A DNA stretch of 64,000 nt from Methylobacter psychrophilus (GCF_025583945.1 NZ_JAOEGU010000005.1:91708-155707), one strand, 5' to 3'. Counted from the first letter of the stretch, positions 9,980 to 19,481 are shown. The notes: a model not told the origin generated them from the sequence alone. A program made the numbers and translations.

Positions 9980-10531
9980 TCATTTTGACCTTGAGCCCTT
10001 CACTTTAAAACTCTTATGATCTTTTGCCAAATAACTGACCGCACTAACGGGCACAGATTCTGTCGCCAGAATAGCACCCAGCTCAATCATCGCTTTTTGA
10101 TAAACCTTACGCTTGAAATACACAACATCATTAAGCGGCTCCCAATAATCGACCCAGCGCCAACTATCAAACTCCGGCTTGGCACAATGATCAAAACGCA
10201 CCGTTGAGTCAGCTGTTATAAGCCTCAGCATATACCAGATTTGCTTTTGGCCTATACATAAAGGCATGGAGCTCTTTCTGATATATCGCTCCGGCAACTG
10301 ATACCTTAACCAGTAGCGCGTACGCCCTAATACTTGCACATGCTGCTGCTGCAGCCCTGTTTCTTCCCACAATTCTCGATACATCGCTGCTTCAGGGTCT
10401 TCGTTATCATTTATTCCGCCTTGCGGAAACTGCCATGCGTTCACGCCCATCCGTTTTGCCCAAAACACGCGACCCTCGTCATTGCAAAGGATGATTCCGA
10501 CATTAGGTCGGTATCCTTTAGAGTCTATCAT
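9980..10531 (-). CDS. rppH: RNA 5'-pyrophosphohydrolase RppH (Nudix)
   Basis: Removes pyrophosphate from 5'-triphosphorylated RNA and so triggers RNase E-dependent mRNA decay. It begins [17 protein letters not shown], the classic RppH N-terminus, and contains the Nudix box G-x5-E-x7-REUxEE ([20 protein letters not shown], residues about 38-57). [18 protein letters not shown] in the second half is also characteristic. Length 183 aa. It faces away from the HAD phosphatase gene, with about 110-160 bases between. Confidence 0.95.
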   Translation of the reverse strand: MIDSKGYRPNVGIILCNDEGRVFWAKRMGVNAWQFPQGGINDNEDPEAAMYRELWEETGLQQQHVQVLGRTRYWLRYQLPERYIRKSSMPLCIGQKQIWYMLRLITADSTVRFDHCAKPEFDSWRWVDYWEPLNDVVYFKRKVYQKAMIELGAILATESVPVSAVSYLAKDHKSFKVKGSRSK

Positions 10532-10688
10532 GTTAAAACCTGCATTTTTACCCGCCCTATATCTTAATCTTGCTAACTGGTAGACTTACAAGAATAGGTC
10601 AGGTTGTTTATAATAACGCCATTGTTCCATAAAAAAACCCTAGATGCCAGAGTGCATAGCCCTTTTAATTACTTCAGACAGGTTTAAC

Positions 10689-11375
10689 GTGAGTTTAGCG
10701 ATTTTTGATTTAGATAATACCCTGATAGCCGATGACAGCGATTACTTATGGGGACAGTTTCTTGTTGACCAAGGCGTAGTGGATAAAAATCACTACGAAA
10801 GTGCCAATACCAAATTTTATGACGACTACAAACAAGGCACACTGGATATTATTGAATTTCTGCGCTTTTCATTGCACCCACTAGCCAATAATGATCCCGA
10901 GCAACTACACCAATGGCGCGCGCAATTTATACAAGACATCATCACACCGATATTATTAAAACCCGCGCAGGAACTTATCGCCAAACATAAAAACCGGGGG
11001 GATACGTTACTGGTTATTACCGCAACCAACCGCTTTGTTACCGAGCCTATCGTTAAACTTTATGGCATTGACAATTTATTGGCGACAACCCCTGAATTTG
11101 TCGATGGCAGATATACCGGTCGCTTTAATGGCATACCTTGTTTTCAGGAAGGCAAAGTCAAGCTATTGGAAGAATGGTTAAAAACCTCAGACGAAACCAT
11201 GCAGGATAGTTGGTTTTATAGTGATTCACATAACGATCTGCCATTACTTAAATGGGTTGATAATCCTGTTGCGGTTGATCCTGATGAAAAACTAACCGCA
11301 TTTGCCAAGGCTGCTGGTTGGCCTATCATCAGCTTAAGACAGGGAAAGTGTCCGTCCGAACATTTTCATAAGTAA
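10689..11375 (+). CDS. HAD-IB family phosphatase (SerB-like)
   Basis: Haloacid dehalogenase-type hydrolase of subfamily IB. Motif I is FDLDNTLI (nucleophile and acid/base Asp), motif II is the ITATN segment, and the motif III/IV region is SDSHNDLPLL. The GTG at 10689 is preferred because the protein then starts MSLAIFDLDNTL; the frame is open to an ATG at 10644, but the extra 15 residues are unlike the family. Length 228 aa. A related phosphatase is commonly found beside rppH in pseudomonads. The substrate is unknown; a phosphoserine or small phosphomonoester is plausible. Confidence 0.85.
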   Translation: MSLAIFDLDNTLIADDSDYLWGQFLVDQGVVDKNHYESANTKFYDDYKQGTLDIIEFLRFSLHPLANNDPEQLHQWRAQFIQDIITPILLKPAQELIAKHKNRGDTLLVITATNRFVTEPIVKLYGIDNLLATTPEFVDGRYTGRFNGIPCFQEGKVKLLEEWLKTSDETMQDSWFYSDSHNDLPLLKWVDNPVAVDPDEKLTAFAKAAGWPIISLRQGKCPSEHFHK

Positions 11376-11595
11376 TTGGTTTAGGTTAATACATTTACCT
11401 CCATTGCCCACAATAATGAACCGATATCCGCTGAGGCATCGGAAGAACTTATAATCACGGACTTAATTTATATTTCTCCATTTAAGCCAATATTAAATCA
11501 AATACTGTCATCGCTTTCTAAAGCAAGGTCATTCATACTATTATGTCATTCGTTTTTGCTACAGAGTGGCCAACAATGATTTATGATGAAGCCTT

Positions 11596-11772
11596 ATGAA
11601 AACCAGTCAATTTCTCCTCTTTTTAGTCGCGTGTTCCGTCTTAACAGGCTGCGGGCAAATAGGACCGCTTTATCTGCCAGGTACAGACTCACCGGTTTAT
11701 GTGCCACCTGAACCCAAAGTTAAGTCTGAACCTGAATTAAAACCCGAACCTAAACCCGAAGAAAACAAGTAA
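11596..11772 (+). CDS. lptM: LPS translocon maturation chaperone LptM (YifL), small lipoprotein
   Basis: 58-aa lipoprotein. The signal peptide MKTSQFLLFLVACSV leads into the lipobox LTGC (acylated Cys19), then the family hallmark CGQIGPLYLP, and a Pro/Glu/Lys-rich tail. LptM assists oxidative maturation of LptD in the outer-membrane LPS translocon. The stop lies 3 bases before the lysA start, so the two are co-transcribed. lptM beside lysA/dapF is widely conserved in Gammaproteobacteria. Start at ATG 11596. Confidence 0.88.
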   Translation: MKTSQFLLFLVACSVLTGCGQIGPLYLPGTDSPVYVPPEPKVKSEPELKPEPKPEENK

Positions 11773-11775
11773 ACC

Positions 11776-13023
11776 ATGGATTATTTTAATTACCGAAACA
11801 ATGAGCTTTACGCCGAAGATGTCCCTGTGCGAGATATTATTGCCGAACACGGTAGCCCTTGTTACATTTATTCCAGAGCCACACTAGAGCGGCACTGGAA
11901 AGCTTTTGATCTGGCATTCGGCAACCAAGCGCATTTAATCTGCTATGCCGTAAAAGCAAATTCCAATATTGCCTTGCTTAATCTGCTTGCCCGCTTGGGC
12001 TCAGGTTTTGATATTGTCTCGCTAGGTGAACTGCAACGCGTTATTGCTGCTGGTGGCGATGCCGGGAAAATCGTTTTTTCAGGCGTGGGTAAACGTGAAG
12101 ATGAAATTTTAGCGGCGCTAAAAATCGGCATACGCTGTTTTAATATTGAAGTCAGCGATGAACTGGATCGAATTAGCCGTCTTGCAGAACAATTAGGGGT
12201 TATTGCGCCCGTGTCTTTTCGAGTCAATCCTGATGTTGATGCCAAAACGCATCCTTATATTTCTACCGGTTTAAAAGAAAATAAATTTGGTATCGATATT
12301 GAACAGGCATTAACCCAATATCGCCGCGCAGCGACTATGCCAAACATCAATATTATTGGTATAGACTGTCACATAGGCTCACAGCTCACAGAAACACGGC
12401 CATTTCTGGACGCTCTGGATAAAATCCTTGATCTGGTTTCTACCCTTAAAGCCGACGGTATTCATCTGCATCATCTGGATTTGGGTGGCGGACTCGGTAT
12501 CCGTTACAACGAAGAACAGCCACCTGAACCCGCTGATTATATAAAAGCGGTTTTAGAGCGCCTCGGAAAAACCGATTTTGAAATTTTACTGGAACCTGGT
12601 CGCGCCATTGTTGGCAATGCAGGCATTCTGGTGACCCAGGTTGAATACCTTAAACCCACCACGCATAAAAACTTCGCCATTGTTGATGCTGCCATGAATG
12701 ATTTGGTACGCCCATCGCTGTATAGCGCCTGGCAGGAAATCATTCCCGTCAATCAGCAAAGTAACGCACTCGATCAAGTGTGGGATATAGTCGGGCCAGT
12801 CTGTGAAACCGGTGATTTTTTAGGTAAAGACCGTAACCTTAAGTTATCTCAAGGAGATTTGTTGGCAATACGCTCATCGGGGGCTTATGGTTTTTCCATG
12901 AGCTCCAATTACAACTCCAGACCGCGCGTTGCTGAATTAATGGTCGATGGCGATCAGGTTTATTTAGTCAGGGAGAGAGAAAGTATTGCACAGCTGTGGG
13001 CAGGTGAGCATTTATTACCCTGA
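11776..13023 (+). CDS. lysA: Diaminopimelate decarboxylase
   Basis: PLP enzyme performing the last step of lysine synthesis, meso-DAP to L-lysine. The PLP-binding lysine is in YAVKANSN near residue 59; other family marks are HIGSQ, the GGGLGIRY loop, EPGRAIVGNAG and the active-site Cys in GPVCETGDFLG. Length 415 aa. It sits between lptM and dapF, so the enzyme that makes meso-DAP and the one that consumes it are in one operon. Confidence 0.97.
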   Translation: MDYFNYRNNELYAEDVPVRDIIAEHGSPCYIYSRATLERHWKAFDLAFGNQAHLICYAVKANSNIALLNLLARLGSGFDIVSLGELQRVIAAGGDAGKIVFSGVGKREDEILAALKIGIRCFNIEVSDELDRISRLAEQLGVIAPVSFRVNPDVDAKTHPYISTGLKENKFGIDIEQALTQYRRAATMPNINIIGIDCHIGSQLTETRPFLDALDKILDLVSTLKADGIHLHHLDLGGGLGIRYNEEQPPEPADYIKAVLERLGKTDFEILLEPGRAIVGNAGILVTQVEYLKPTTHKNFAIVDAAMNDLVRPSLYSAWQEIIPVNQQSNALDQVWDIVGPVCETGDFLGKDRNLKLSQGDLLAIRSSGAYGFSMSSNYNSRPRVAELMVDGDQVYLVRERESIAQLWAGEHLLP

Positions 13024-13084
13024 TCACACTTATTTTATGTAAAGCCAACCCGATCAACAAATTACGCAAAATGAAAGACAACAC

Positions 13085-13912
13085 ATGATTAACTTCACTA
13101 AAATGCACGGTCTAGGTAACGATTTTGTGGTCATTGACGCGATCAATCAACAGATATCCTTAACACCCAAACAAATCCGGCTCCTGTCTGATCGACATTT
13201 CGGCATTGGCTTTGACCAGCTATTACTGGTCGAAAAACCGGCCAGTAATAATGCCGACTTTAAGTACCGGATTTTTAACGCAGATGGTAGTGAAGTCGCG
13301 CAATGTGGTAACGGTGCACGCTGCTTTGCGCGTTTTGTGCGCGATAAAAAACTGTCTGATAAAAACGAAATACGCGTCGATACCGACTCAGGTCAATTGC
13401 TGCTACGTTTTAATGATAATGACCTGATAACTGTCAATATGGGCATTCCCAAACATAAACCGTCTGAAGTTCCTATCCTTGTAGATCAAGAATCTTTTGC
13501 TTATAGCGTCTGTATTAACGCAACAGAGACAAGTTTTGGTGCTATTTCCATGGGTAATCCACATGCGGTTATTCAAGTCAGTGATGTTAAAAATGCGCCC
13601 GTAGCTGACTTGGGTCAAGCCTTGGAAAGCCATGCTATTTTTCCTGAACGTGCCAATATCGGTTTTATGCAGATCATCAACCGAAAGCATATTAAACTCC
13701 GTGTTTATGAACGAGGCGCAGCTGAAACCTTGGCTTGCGGCAGCGGTGCTTGTGCCGCTGTCGTTATCGGTATTGAGCAGAACCTTCTGGATCAGGATGT
13801 CTGCGTTGAACTACCCGGTGGAGAGTTAACCATACGCTGGTCAGGTCGTAATGAGCCAGTGTTGATGACTGGACCTGCTATTTCTGTTTTTGATGGAAGC
13901 ATTAAGCTATGA
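13085..13912 (+). CDS. dapF: Diaminopimelate epimerase
   Basis: PLP-independent racemase converting LL-DAP to meso-DAP for lysine and peptidoglycan. The two catalytic cysteines lie in the symmetric motifs AQCGNGARCFARF (near residue 75) and ACGSGACAAV (near residue 219). The N-terminus MINFTKMHGLGNDFVV is typical. Length 275 aa. It lies 61 bases after lysA and overlaps the next gene by 4 bases (ATGA), indicating translational coupling. Confidence 0.97.
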   Translation: MINFTKMHGLGNDFVVIDAINQQISLTPKQIRLLSDRHFGIGFDQLLLVEKPASNNADFKYRIFNADGSEVAQCGNGARCFARFVRDKKLSDKNEIRVDTDSGQLLLRFNDNDLITVNMGIPKHKPSEVPILVDQESFAYSVCINATETSFGAISMGNPHAVIQVSDVKNAPVADLGQALESHAIFPERANIGFMQIINRKHIKLRVYERGAAETLACGSGACAAVVIGIEQNLLDQDVCVELPGGELTIRWSGRNEPVLMTGPAISVFDGSIKL

Positions 13913-14604
13913 GTGAAAAAAAAACAGGGCTCAGCACTTCTCAAATTGAAGATTATTTACAACATCATCCAGACTTCTTCCATGAACACTTAAGCTTACT
14001 TGAAAAAATGAGCGTTCCTCATCCCAGCGGAACGGCAATCTCCCTGATTTCAAAACAGCTGGAACTGTTCAGAAGCAAACATTATGAAATGGAAAGCCAA
14101 CTCAATGCACTGATAGAAATAGCCCGTGATAACGATACTTCTTTTATTCGCATGCACAAACTTACGCTGGCTTTGCTCGACACATCAACACTGGAACAAG
14201 CCATCGCGAATCTTGATAATGTCCTGGCCGACTACTTTTTAACCGACTTTGTCGCTGTGCGTATCATTAAATCGTGCCCTGAATCAGCTGCTGCCCATTT
14301 ATTTATTGAACCTGGGAGCGAAGATCTGCAACCCTTTCTTAAAGTACTCGCCAGTAATCAACCAATATGCGGCCGACCAACTCTGAGGCAGGCAAAAATA
14401 CTATTCGGCGATGCCGCACTGGAAATAAAATCTTGCGCTATTATCCCGATGAATTTCACTGAACTTGACGGCATTCTGGCGATAGGCAGCCGTGAAGAAG
14501 ACCGCTTTCAATACAGTATGGGCAATCTGTTTTTAAACCAGATGAGCGAGATCATCGGTACCCGATTAATTTCATTATTACGGCAAAGCCCTTATGCATG
14601 CTGA
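13909..14604 (+). CDS. DUF484 family protein
   Basis: 231-aa cytoplasmic protein of the DUF484 family, whose fold is GAF-like and whose function is not established. The N-terminal part (IEDYLQHHPDFFHEHLSLL...VPHPSGTAISLISKQ) is the family signature, followed by a coiled segment and a GAF-like domain ending FLNQMSEIIGTRL. It overlaps dapF by 4 bases and xerC by 11 bases. The dapF-DUF484-xerC order is conserved across Gammaproteobacteria, but the functional reason is unknown. Confidence 0.9.
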   Translation: MSEKKTGLSTSQIEDYLQHHPDFFHEHLSLLEKMSVPHPSGTAISLISKQLELFRSKHYEMESQLNALIEIARDNDTSFIRMHKLTLALLDTSTLEQAIANLDNVLADYFLTDFVAVRIIKSCPESAAAHLFIEPGSEDLQPFLKVLASNQPICGRPTLRQAKILFGDAALEIKSCAIIPMNFTELDGILAIGSREEDRFQYSMGNLFLNQMSEIIGTRLISLLRQSPYAC

Positions 14605-15502
14605 CGCACAGCAAATGCTGACTGACTTTTTTGAGCAACTGACTGTTGAGAAACGTGCCTCTGAACATACCGTTAAAAGTTATCAACGAGATATTAAACA
14701 CTTGACCAACTATTGCACCGACAAATCCATACCTCAATGGACTGATCTAAAGCAAAGTGATATCCGCTCGCATATAGCCGGTCGTCATCGGCAAGGCCTT
14801 GGTAGTACCAGCTTGCAACGGGAATTATCAGCAATTCGCAGCTTTTATAACTTTCTGTTAAAAGGAGGCCTTGCCGACAGTAATCCGGCACAATATGTTA
14901 AAGCACCCAAGCAAGCCAGAAAGCTGCCAAAGACGCTGGATGTCGATCAGATCACCGGCTTACTGGAGGCCGGTACAAACTCGGTGCTAGAAATCCGTGA
15001 CCTGGCCATGTTTGAATTATTCTATTCTTCAGGTTTACGGCTTGGCGAACTTGCCGCGCTTAACCTGACGGATATTGATCTGGCTGATAAGTCGTTGATG
15101 GTACGCTTGGGTAAAGGCGGCAAATCAAGACTGTTACCTATAGGCAGTAAAGCTGTTACTGCTATTAGTAACTGGTTGGAACAACGTTTAAAAAACGTTG
15201 TTGTAGCAGAGCCTGCTTTATTTATATCAACACGAGGAACCCGACTAGGCCAACGTAGTATCGAGTTAAGATTGGATCAATGGTGCAAAAAAAAAGGCAT
15301 TGCCGAACATATCCACCCGCATATGCTGAGACACTCGTTTGCCAGCCATCTGCTCGAATCCAGCCAGGATTTAAGAGCCGTTCAGGAACTACTTGGACAC
15401 AGCAATATTAGTACGACACAGATATATACCCATCTTGACTTCCAACATCTGGCAGATGTTTATGATAAGGCACATCCGAGAGCCAAAAAAAAATCTGAAT
15501 AG
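14594..15502 (+). CDS. xerC: Tyrosine recombinase XerC
   Basis: Site-specific recombinase that, with XerD, resolves chromosome dimers at dif. It has an N-terminal SAM-like core-binding domain (residues about 1-95) and a C-terminal catalytic domain with the Arg of SSGLRLGELAALN, the HxLRH box (HPHMLRHSFASHLLE), the second His in LLGHSNISTTQIYTH and the tyrosine nucleophile within that last motif. Length 302 aa. Its position after dapF and DUF484 supports XerC rather than XerD or a mobile integrase. Confidence 0.95.
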   Translation: MHADAQQMLTDFFEQLTVEKRASEHTVKSYQRDIKHLTNYCTDKSIPQWTDLKQSDIRSHIAGRHRQGLGSTSLQRELSAIRSFYNFLLKGGLADSNPAQYVKAPKQARKLPKTLDVDQITGLLEAGTNSVLEIRDLAMFELFYSSGLRLGELAALNLTDIDLADKSLMVRLGKGGKSRLLPIGSKAVTAISNWLEQRLKNVVVAEPALFISTRGTRLGQRSIELRLDQWCKKKGIAEHIHPHMLRHSFASHLLESSQDLRAVQELLGHSNISTTQIYTHLDFQHLADVYDKAHPRAKKKSE

Positions 15503-15613
15503 CAACTGGCTTCCCAAGCAAAACATTTAAAAACCTGCTAACATGCCAGCTATTTTTTATACAATAGCAATCTGTTTTATCAAAACACATACCCTCTTTA
15601 CAGGATACCGCAA

Positions 15614-16636
15614 ATGGCAGCAAGTGAAACACTGGACGATATAAAATCTAAAGGGATACTCTGGGGCTTTGGTGTTCTTACCCTCACAGTAGTGGTCGTT
15701 CTCGTTATTTTGGGCGCCTGGTGGGGAAGCGAACCCGGGCAGTTTAATATACAGGATGAAGCGCTTGAGAGAGCAAAAGAAACCAACACTTCAGAAATGC
15801 CCGTTGGCTATACCTATACCAACACACTGGCTCATATTGCTGAAGTACTGCTACATAAAAGCGGTGGCTACATTACTAATGATGTCGCACCTCCCGGCGT
15901 ATTTCTCGACAATATTTCCAACTGGGAATATGGTGCACTGGTAATGTTACGCGATGCCACAACCGCCTTAAGAAATCACTTTGCCAGAGATCAGTCACAA
16001 TCTGCCGAAGATCCTGATTTAGCCATAGCAGAACCTTATTTTTATTACGAGCATAACTCGTGGGCTTTGCCATCAACGGAAGCTGAATACCAAAAAGGCA
16101 TTGATTCCCTGCATAAGTATATGTTGCGCCTGCAAAAATACGGTGGCCCGGTAAAAAAAGCGCAATTTTATTCCAGAGCCGATAATCTTTGGCAGTACAC
16201 TGAGGTTGTGATAAAGCGCCTGGGTGGTCTATCTACACGCCTGAGCGCAAACAGTTCCGGCGGCAACTATGGACCAGGATTAACTGAACTTGAAAAACAG
16301 GCTGCTGATGAAAAAGGAACGCCAGTAACTAACGTAACATGGCTGGAAATTGACGATGTTTTCTATGAGGCTCGCGGCGCAAGCTGGGCTTTATTACATA
16401 TTCTAAGAGCCATAAAACATGACTTTGCTGACATTCTGCTGGATAAGCGGGCCATGCGTACTGTTGATATTATGATTAAGGCAATGGAGAACGCCTTAAC
16501 ACCGGTTTTAAGCCCGATGATTTTAAATGGTAGTGGCTACGGTCTTTTTGCCAATTATTCCCTGTCAATGGCAAATTACATAGCGAGGGCAAATGCCGCC
16601 GCTCTTGATTTACGTGACATCATGAACCGAGGTTAA
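15614..16636 (+). CDS. DUF2333 family membrane-anchored protein
   Basis: 340-aa protein with a single N-terminal membrane segment (about residues 15-37, GVLTLTVVVVLVILGAWWG) and a large, probably periplasmic, helical domain. The sequence matches the gammaproteobacterial DUF2333 family (VGYTYTNTLAHIAEVLLHKSGGY; ARGASWALLHILRAIKHDF). No catalytic motif is visible. Its stop overlaps the start of the next gene by one base, so the two membrane proteins are probably co-expressed. Function unknown. Confidence 0.85.
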   Translation: MAASETLDDIKSKGILWGFGVLTLTVVVVLVILGAWWGSEPGQFNIQDEALERAKETNTSEMPVGYTYTNTLAHIAEVLLHKSGGYITNDVAPPGVFLDNISNWEYGALVMLRDATTALRNHFARDQSQSAEDPDLAIAEPYFYYEHNSWALPSTEAEYQKGIDSLHKYMLRLQKYGGPVKKAQFYSRADNLWQYTEVVIKRLGGLSTRLSANSSGGNYGPGLTELEKQAADEKGTPVTNVTWLEIDDVFYEARGASWALLHILRAIKHDFADILLDKRAMRTVDIMIKAMENALTPVLSPMILNGSGYGLFANYSLSMANYIARANAAALDLRDIMNRG

Positions 16637-16944
16637 TGAATACTATGGACGAACAAATCAACTATAACCTGAAACAACTTGACACCTGGAAACGAATTTT
16701 CTTTATGGTAGTTTTTTCAGCTATCGGCGCATTAGTCAGAATGATACTGTGGGCGGTTATTATATTGCAGGTCGCATCGACTCTGCTGACCGGAAAAGCC
16801 AATCAAAATGTTCTAAGTTTTGGGCGCAATCTTTCTATCTATACTTACCATATACTATTGTTTTTAACTTTCAATACAGAAATACTGCCGTTTCCTTTTT
16901 CTACCTGGAACCTGACTGCAGACCTTCAGCTGCCTGAAAAATAG
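16636..16944 (+). CDS. DUF4389 family small membrane protein
   Basis: 102-aa protein with two hydrophobic helices (about residues 20-45 and 68-85) connected by a short polar loop (TGKANQNVLSFGRNLSIY), consistent with DUF4389. Translation likely re-initiates at TAATG overlapping the DUF2333 stop; an in-frame ATG nine bases further (16645, MDEQINY) is an alternative start. No known function; it may be a partner of the DUF2333 protein. Confidence 0.8.
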   Translation: MNTMDEQINYNLKQLDTWKRIFFMVVFSAIGALVRMILWAVIILQVASTLLTGKANQNVLSFGRNLSIYTYHILLFLTFNTEILPFPFSTWNLTADLQLPEK

Positions 16945-16960
16945 GCCTTAAAGTTAACAG

Positions 16961-17008
16961 CTAAAGGTGAAAGGTACAAAACAACGGTTTTGCCATTTTC
17001 ACCTTTAG
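16961..17008. terminator. Inverted repeat between convergent genes, probable bidirectional terminator
   Basis: Perfect 12-bp arms (CTAAAGGTGAAA at 16961-16972 and its complement at 16997-17008) separated by 24 bases, lying between the ends of the DUF4389 gene and darP. The sequence resembles the AAGGTTCAAGG repeat at 44267-44336, so it may be a repeat doing duty as a terminator. There is no strong T-run. Confidence 0.5.
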
Positions 17009-17018
17009 TCCTACCCGT

Positions 17019-17705
17019 TTAACCGTTTTCTAAATCATCCTCATCGTCAAATCCGGCATCATCATCAAACTCGATGTCATGTTCAATGACGGCATTATCT
17101 TCAAACTCGGCGCTCTCTTCAAATGCTGCGTAATCTTCAGGCTCAAGCTCACCTTCAATTTTAAAGACATCTTTCAAGTATCGATATAATAATCGCGAAG
17201 ATTTTGGCGGCGTACCTGCTTGAGTTTCTTTTTGAATGTTGCGTAATAGCTGCCTTAACTGCTGCCGATCCGCATCAGGCTGTTCATTGAGAAATTCCGT
17301 CAAGGCATTATTACCTCCAGCAATCAAACGGTCGCGCCAGCGCTCAACGATATGATGCTCTCTTACTGCATGAGCACTTTGGTTTTTCATCCGTGCCAAT
17401 TTTTCCAAGATAGGATCTATATCTATCTTGTTTAACTGCCCGGTAATAAATTTTAGTAGCCGCTTTCTTGCACCTTTGTGCGGCATTCCAGAAACCTCCA
17501 TAACTCCTTTATGGATATTGTCAGGAAGCTCAAGATATTTCACTTGAGCCGCCGACAATTCGGATAGCTCTTCACTTAATGCAAAAAGTACCGCCAACTC
17601 CTTTTTTATTTGAGTTTTATTGGGCCGAATAGCGTAATAAACTATTTCGCCCTTGCTGTTGTATTCATACTCATATTCTTGTTCTAGCTCTTGTTCTTCA
17701 CGCAT
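17019..17705 (-). CDS. darP: Ribosome biogenesis factor DarP (YjgA, DUF615)
   Basis: Helical protein that associates with late 50S assembly intermediates. Core family sequence covers about residues 20-165 (GEIVYYAIRPNKTQIKKEL; MPHKGARKRLLKFITGQL; HIVERWRDRLI). The last 60 or so residues form a strongly acidic tail rich in Asp and Glu that goes beyond the usual family length of about 180 aa. In pseudomonads yjgA sits between tldD and pmbA; here it stands alone, 24 kb away from those genes. Confidence 0.9.
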   Translation of the reverse strand: MREEQELEQEYEYEYNSKGEIVYYAIRPNKTQIKKELAVLFALSEELSELSAAQVKYLELPDNIHKGVMEVSGMPHKGARKRLLKFITGQLNKIDIDPILEKLARMKNQSAHAVREHHIVERWRDRLIAGGNNALTEFLNEQPDADRQQLRQLLRNIQKETQAGTPPKSSRLLYRYLKDVFKIEGELEPEDYAAFEESAEFEDNAVIEHDIEFDDDAGFDDEDDLENG

Positions 17706-17912
17706 TTTATATCAAACCATTACCCAAAAAATAACACCACAAAACCCAAAGGCATCATTAAAATCACCCAAGTCGATTTTGCATTTCAGCTTTCTTATTG
17801 CCACTTTAATTCCAGAGCGCATCCAGAATATATCGGCAATACTATAGCGCCCAGCAACAAACTTTTCCAAGTAAAAAATACTTACCTGATTGTTACTCAG
17901 TAAAAATAAAAT

Positions 17913-18428
17913 TTATTTTACCACATGCTTTTTAATCACTTTCCATGCTTCTATCTTTTGTTCAAGACTTAATGCTGCATAAGCTGGACTGGTTGATGGC
18001 AGACACTGATATTCAAGGTAAGAGAATCGCTGATTTAAAGCCGGAACAATCTGCTTCCGGTATAATTTTTCAGCCATTTTCCCGTTAAAAAAGACGCACT
18101 CAATAGCTTTATATTCAGTAAAAAAATCAGCAAAATCATTAGTTATAACGGTTGCCAACGTTATGTTGGCATCCAGACTTCCCTTTCGGCTACAGCTTTG
18201 CAAGACATCCCAAACCGCAATCCTGTTTTCGACTAGCAACTCTTTACGCCCTTGATAACAAAGCAGGGGATCTAAACCGAACAACGCACTTATAATTGGC
18301 CAGAAAGCATTTCTGGCATGCCCGTAATACTGTTGCCTGAGCAATGAGGCCTCACCAGGCATGCTGCCTAATATCAATACCTTGGCATTACCTGAAACGA
18401 TAGGAAAAAAACCACTTATAGTTGTCAT
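17913..18428 (-). CDS. DNA-deoxyinosine glycosylase (UDG superfamily)
   Basis: 171-aa member of the uracil-DNA glycosylase fold, closest to the hypoxanthine-DNA glycosylase (family 6) group that excises deaminated adenine. Visible marks are the substrate-binding loop LILGSMPGEASL with the following YYGHARNAFW, and the C-terminal LPSTSPAYA. It starts MTTISGFFPI. It is a stand-alone gene between darP and the divergently oriented rdgC. The substrate assignment rests on family resemblance. Confidence 0.85.
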   Translation of the reverse strand: MTTISGFFPIVSGNAKVLILGSMPGEASLLRQQYYGHARNAFWPIISALFGLDPLLCYQGRKELLVENRIAVWDVLQSCSRKGSLDANITLATVITNDFADFFTEYKAIECVFFNGKMAEKLYRKQIVPALNQRFSYLEYQCLPSTSPAYAALSLEQKIEAWKVIKKHVVK

Positions 18429-18517
18429 AGTTTATTTTTCATAAAATTTACTTTATTTCTATACCTTTAAATTTGAGATAATGCGCAATCATTATTTTTA
18501 CAGGATATCATTTACCC

Positions 18518-19426
18518 ATGTGGTTTAAAAATCTTAGCATTTTTCGTCTTACCGAAGCTTTCACCTTGGCTCCAGAAGAGCTGGAACAAAAACTTGAACC
18601 ACTGTCTTTTCGTTCCTGCGGTCTTCATGAGGAGTTTACTTTTGGCTGGACACCGCCCTTAGGCAAAACAGCACAACAACTGGTACATAATGCCAACGGC
18701 TTTATGATGCTGTGTGTAAAAAAGGAAGAAAGAGTCCTGCCAGCCGCTGTCGTTAATGAACTGGTTCAGGAAAAAATTCTTGAACAAGAAGAGCAACAAG
18801 CACGCAAATTATCCAAAAAAGAGCGAACTGAAATCAAAGATGAACTGATCTTTGATTTATTACCCAAGGCATTTACTTTTTCACGAAAAATATATGCTTA
18901 TATTGACCCTAAAGGCGGCTGGTTAATTGTCGATGCGGCCTCCGCAAAAAGTGCCGAGGATTTACTCAGTTTATTACGTAAATCTTTAGGCTCATTACCT
19001 GCCATGCCTCTTAATACCATCGAAAAACCAAGCACCACCATGACTCAATGGCTGCTTAATAATGAAGCACCCGACGATATCACCATCGAAGATGAATGTG
19101 AATTGCGTGCACCAGAAGAGGCTGGCGGCATTATTCGCTGTAAGCGCCACGATTTATCGCTTCCCGAGATTAAAACTCACCTGGATACCGGCAAAGTAGT
19201 TATTAAGCTGGCCGTTAGCTGGGCAGAACGCCTTTCATTCATTATTGATGAAAATCTGTCCGTTAAACGCCTCCGCTTTCTTGATTTAATTCAGGATCAA
19301 GTCGCTGATATTGAAACCGAAGATGAAGCGGCACAGTTTGATGTCGACTTTTCAATTATGTCAGCGGAACTGGCAAACTTCCTGCCACGCTTGATAGAGT
19401 TGTTTGGCGGAGAAAATAAGGCATAA
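18518..19426 (+). CDS. rdgC: Recombination-associated protein RdgC
   Basis: Ring-shaped dimeric DNA-binding protein that modulates RecA activity. It starts MWFKNLSIFRLTEAF, as RdgC proteins do, and keeps the typical HxLxLPEI segment (KRHDLSLPEIKTHL) and the end NFLPRLIELFGGE. Length 302 aa. It is followed directly by a strong rho-independent terminator. Confidence 0.95.
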   Translation: MWFKNLSIFRLTEAFTLAPEELEQKLEPLSFRSCGLHEEFTFGWTPPLGKTAQQLVHNANGFMMLCVKKEERVLPAAVVNELVQEKILEQEEQQARKLSKKERTEIKDELIFDLLPKAFTFSRKIYAYIDPKGGWLIVDAASAKSAEDLLSLLRKSLGSLPAMPLNTIEKPSTTMTQWLLNNEAPDDITIEDECELRAPEEAGGIIRCKRHDLSLPEIKTHLDTGKVVIKLAVSWAERLSFIIDENLSVKRLRFLDLIQDQVADIETEDEAAQFDVDFSIMSAELANFLPRLIELFGGENKA

Positions 19427-19460
19427 AAAAAAGCCCGGCGGAAAACCGCCGGGCTTTTTT
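19427..19460. terminator. Rho-independent terminator after rdgC (and facing lpp-like gene)
   Basis: A GCCCGGCGG / CCGCCGGGC stem with a four-base AAAA loop (19433-19454) is flanked by an A-run on the left and a T-run on the right, so it can end transcription on both strands: rdgC from the left and the Lpp-like gene from the right. Confidence 0.9.
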
Positions 19461-19481
19461 CTGCTCTAAAGCAATAATGAT

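Noticed and set aside
9807..10019. 70-aa plus-strand frame after the corA-like gene
   Set aside because: Lies inside the MITE and across the 3' end of rppH, has no ribosome-binding site and no family-like sequence.
14594..15502. XerC as a phage or integron integrase
   Set aside because: Gene order dapF-DUF484-xerC and the sequence fit the housekeeping recombinase.
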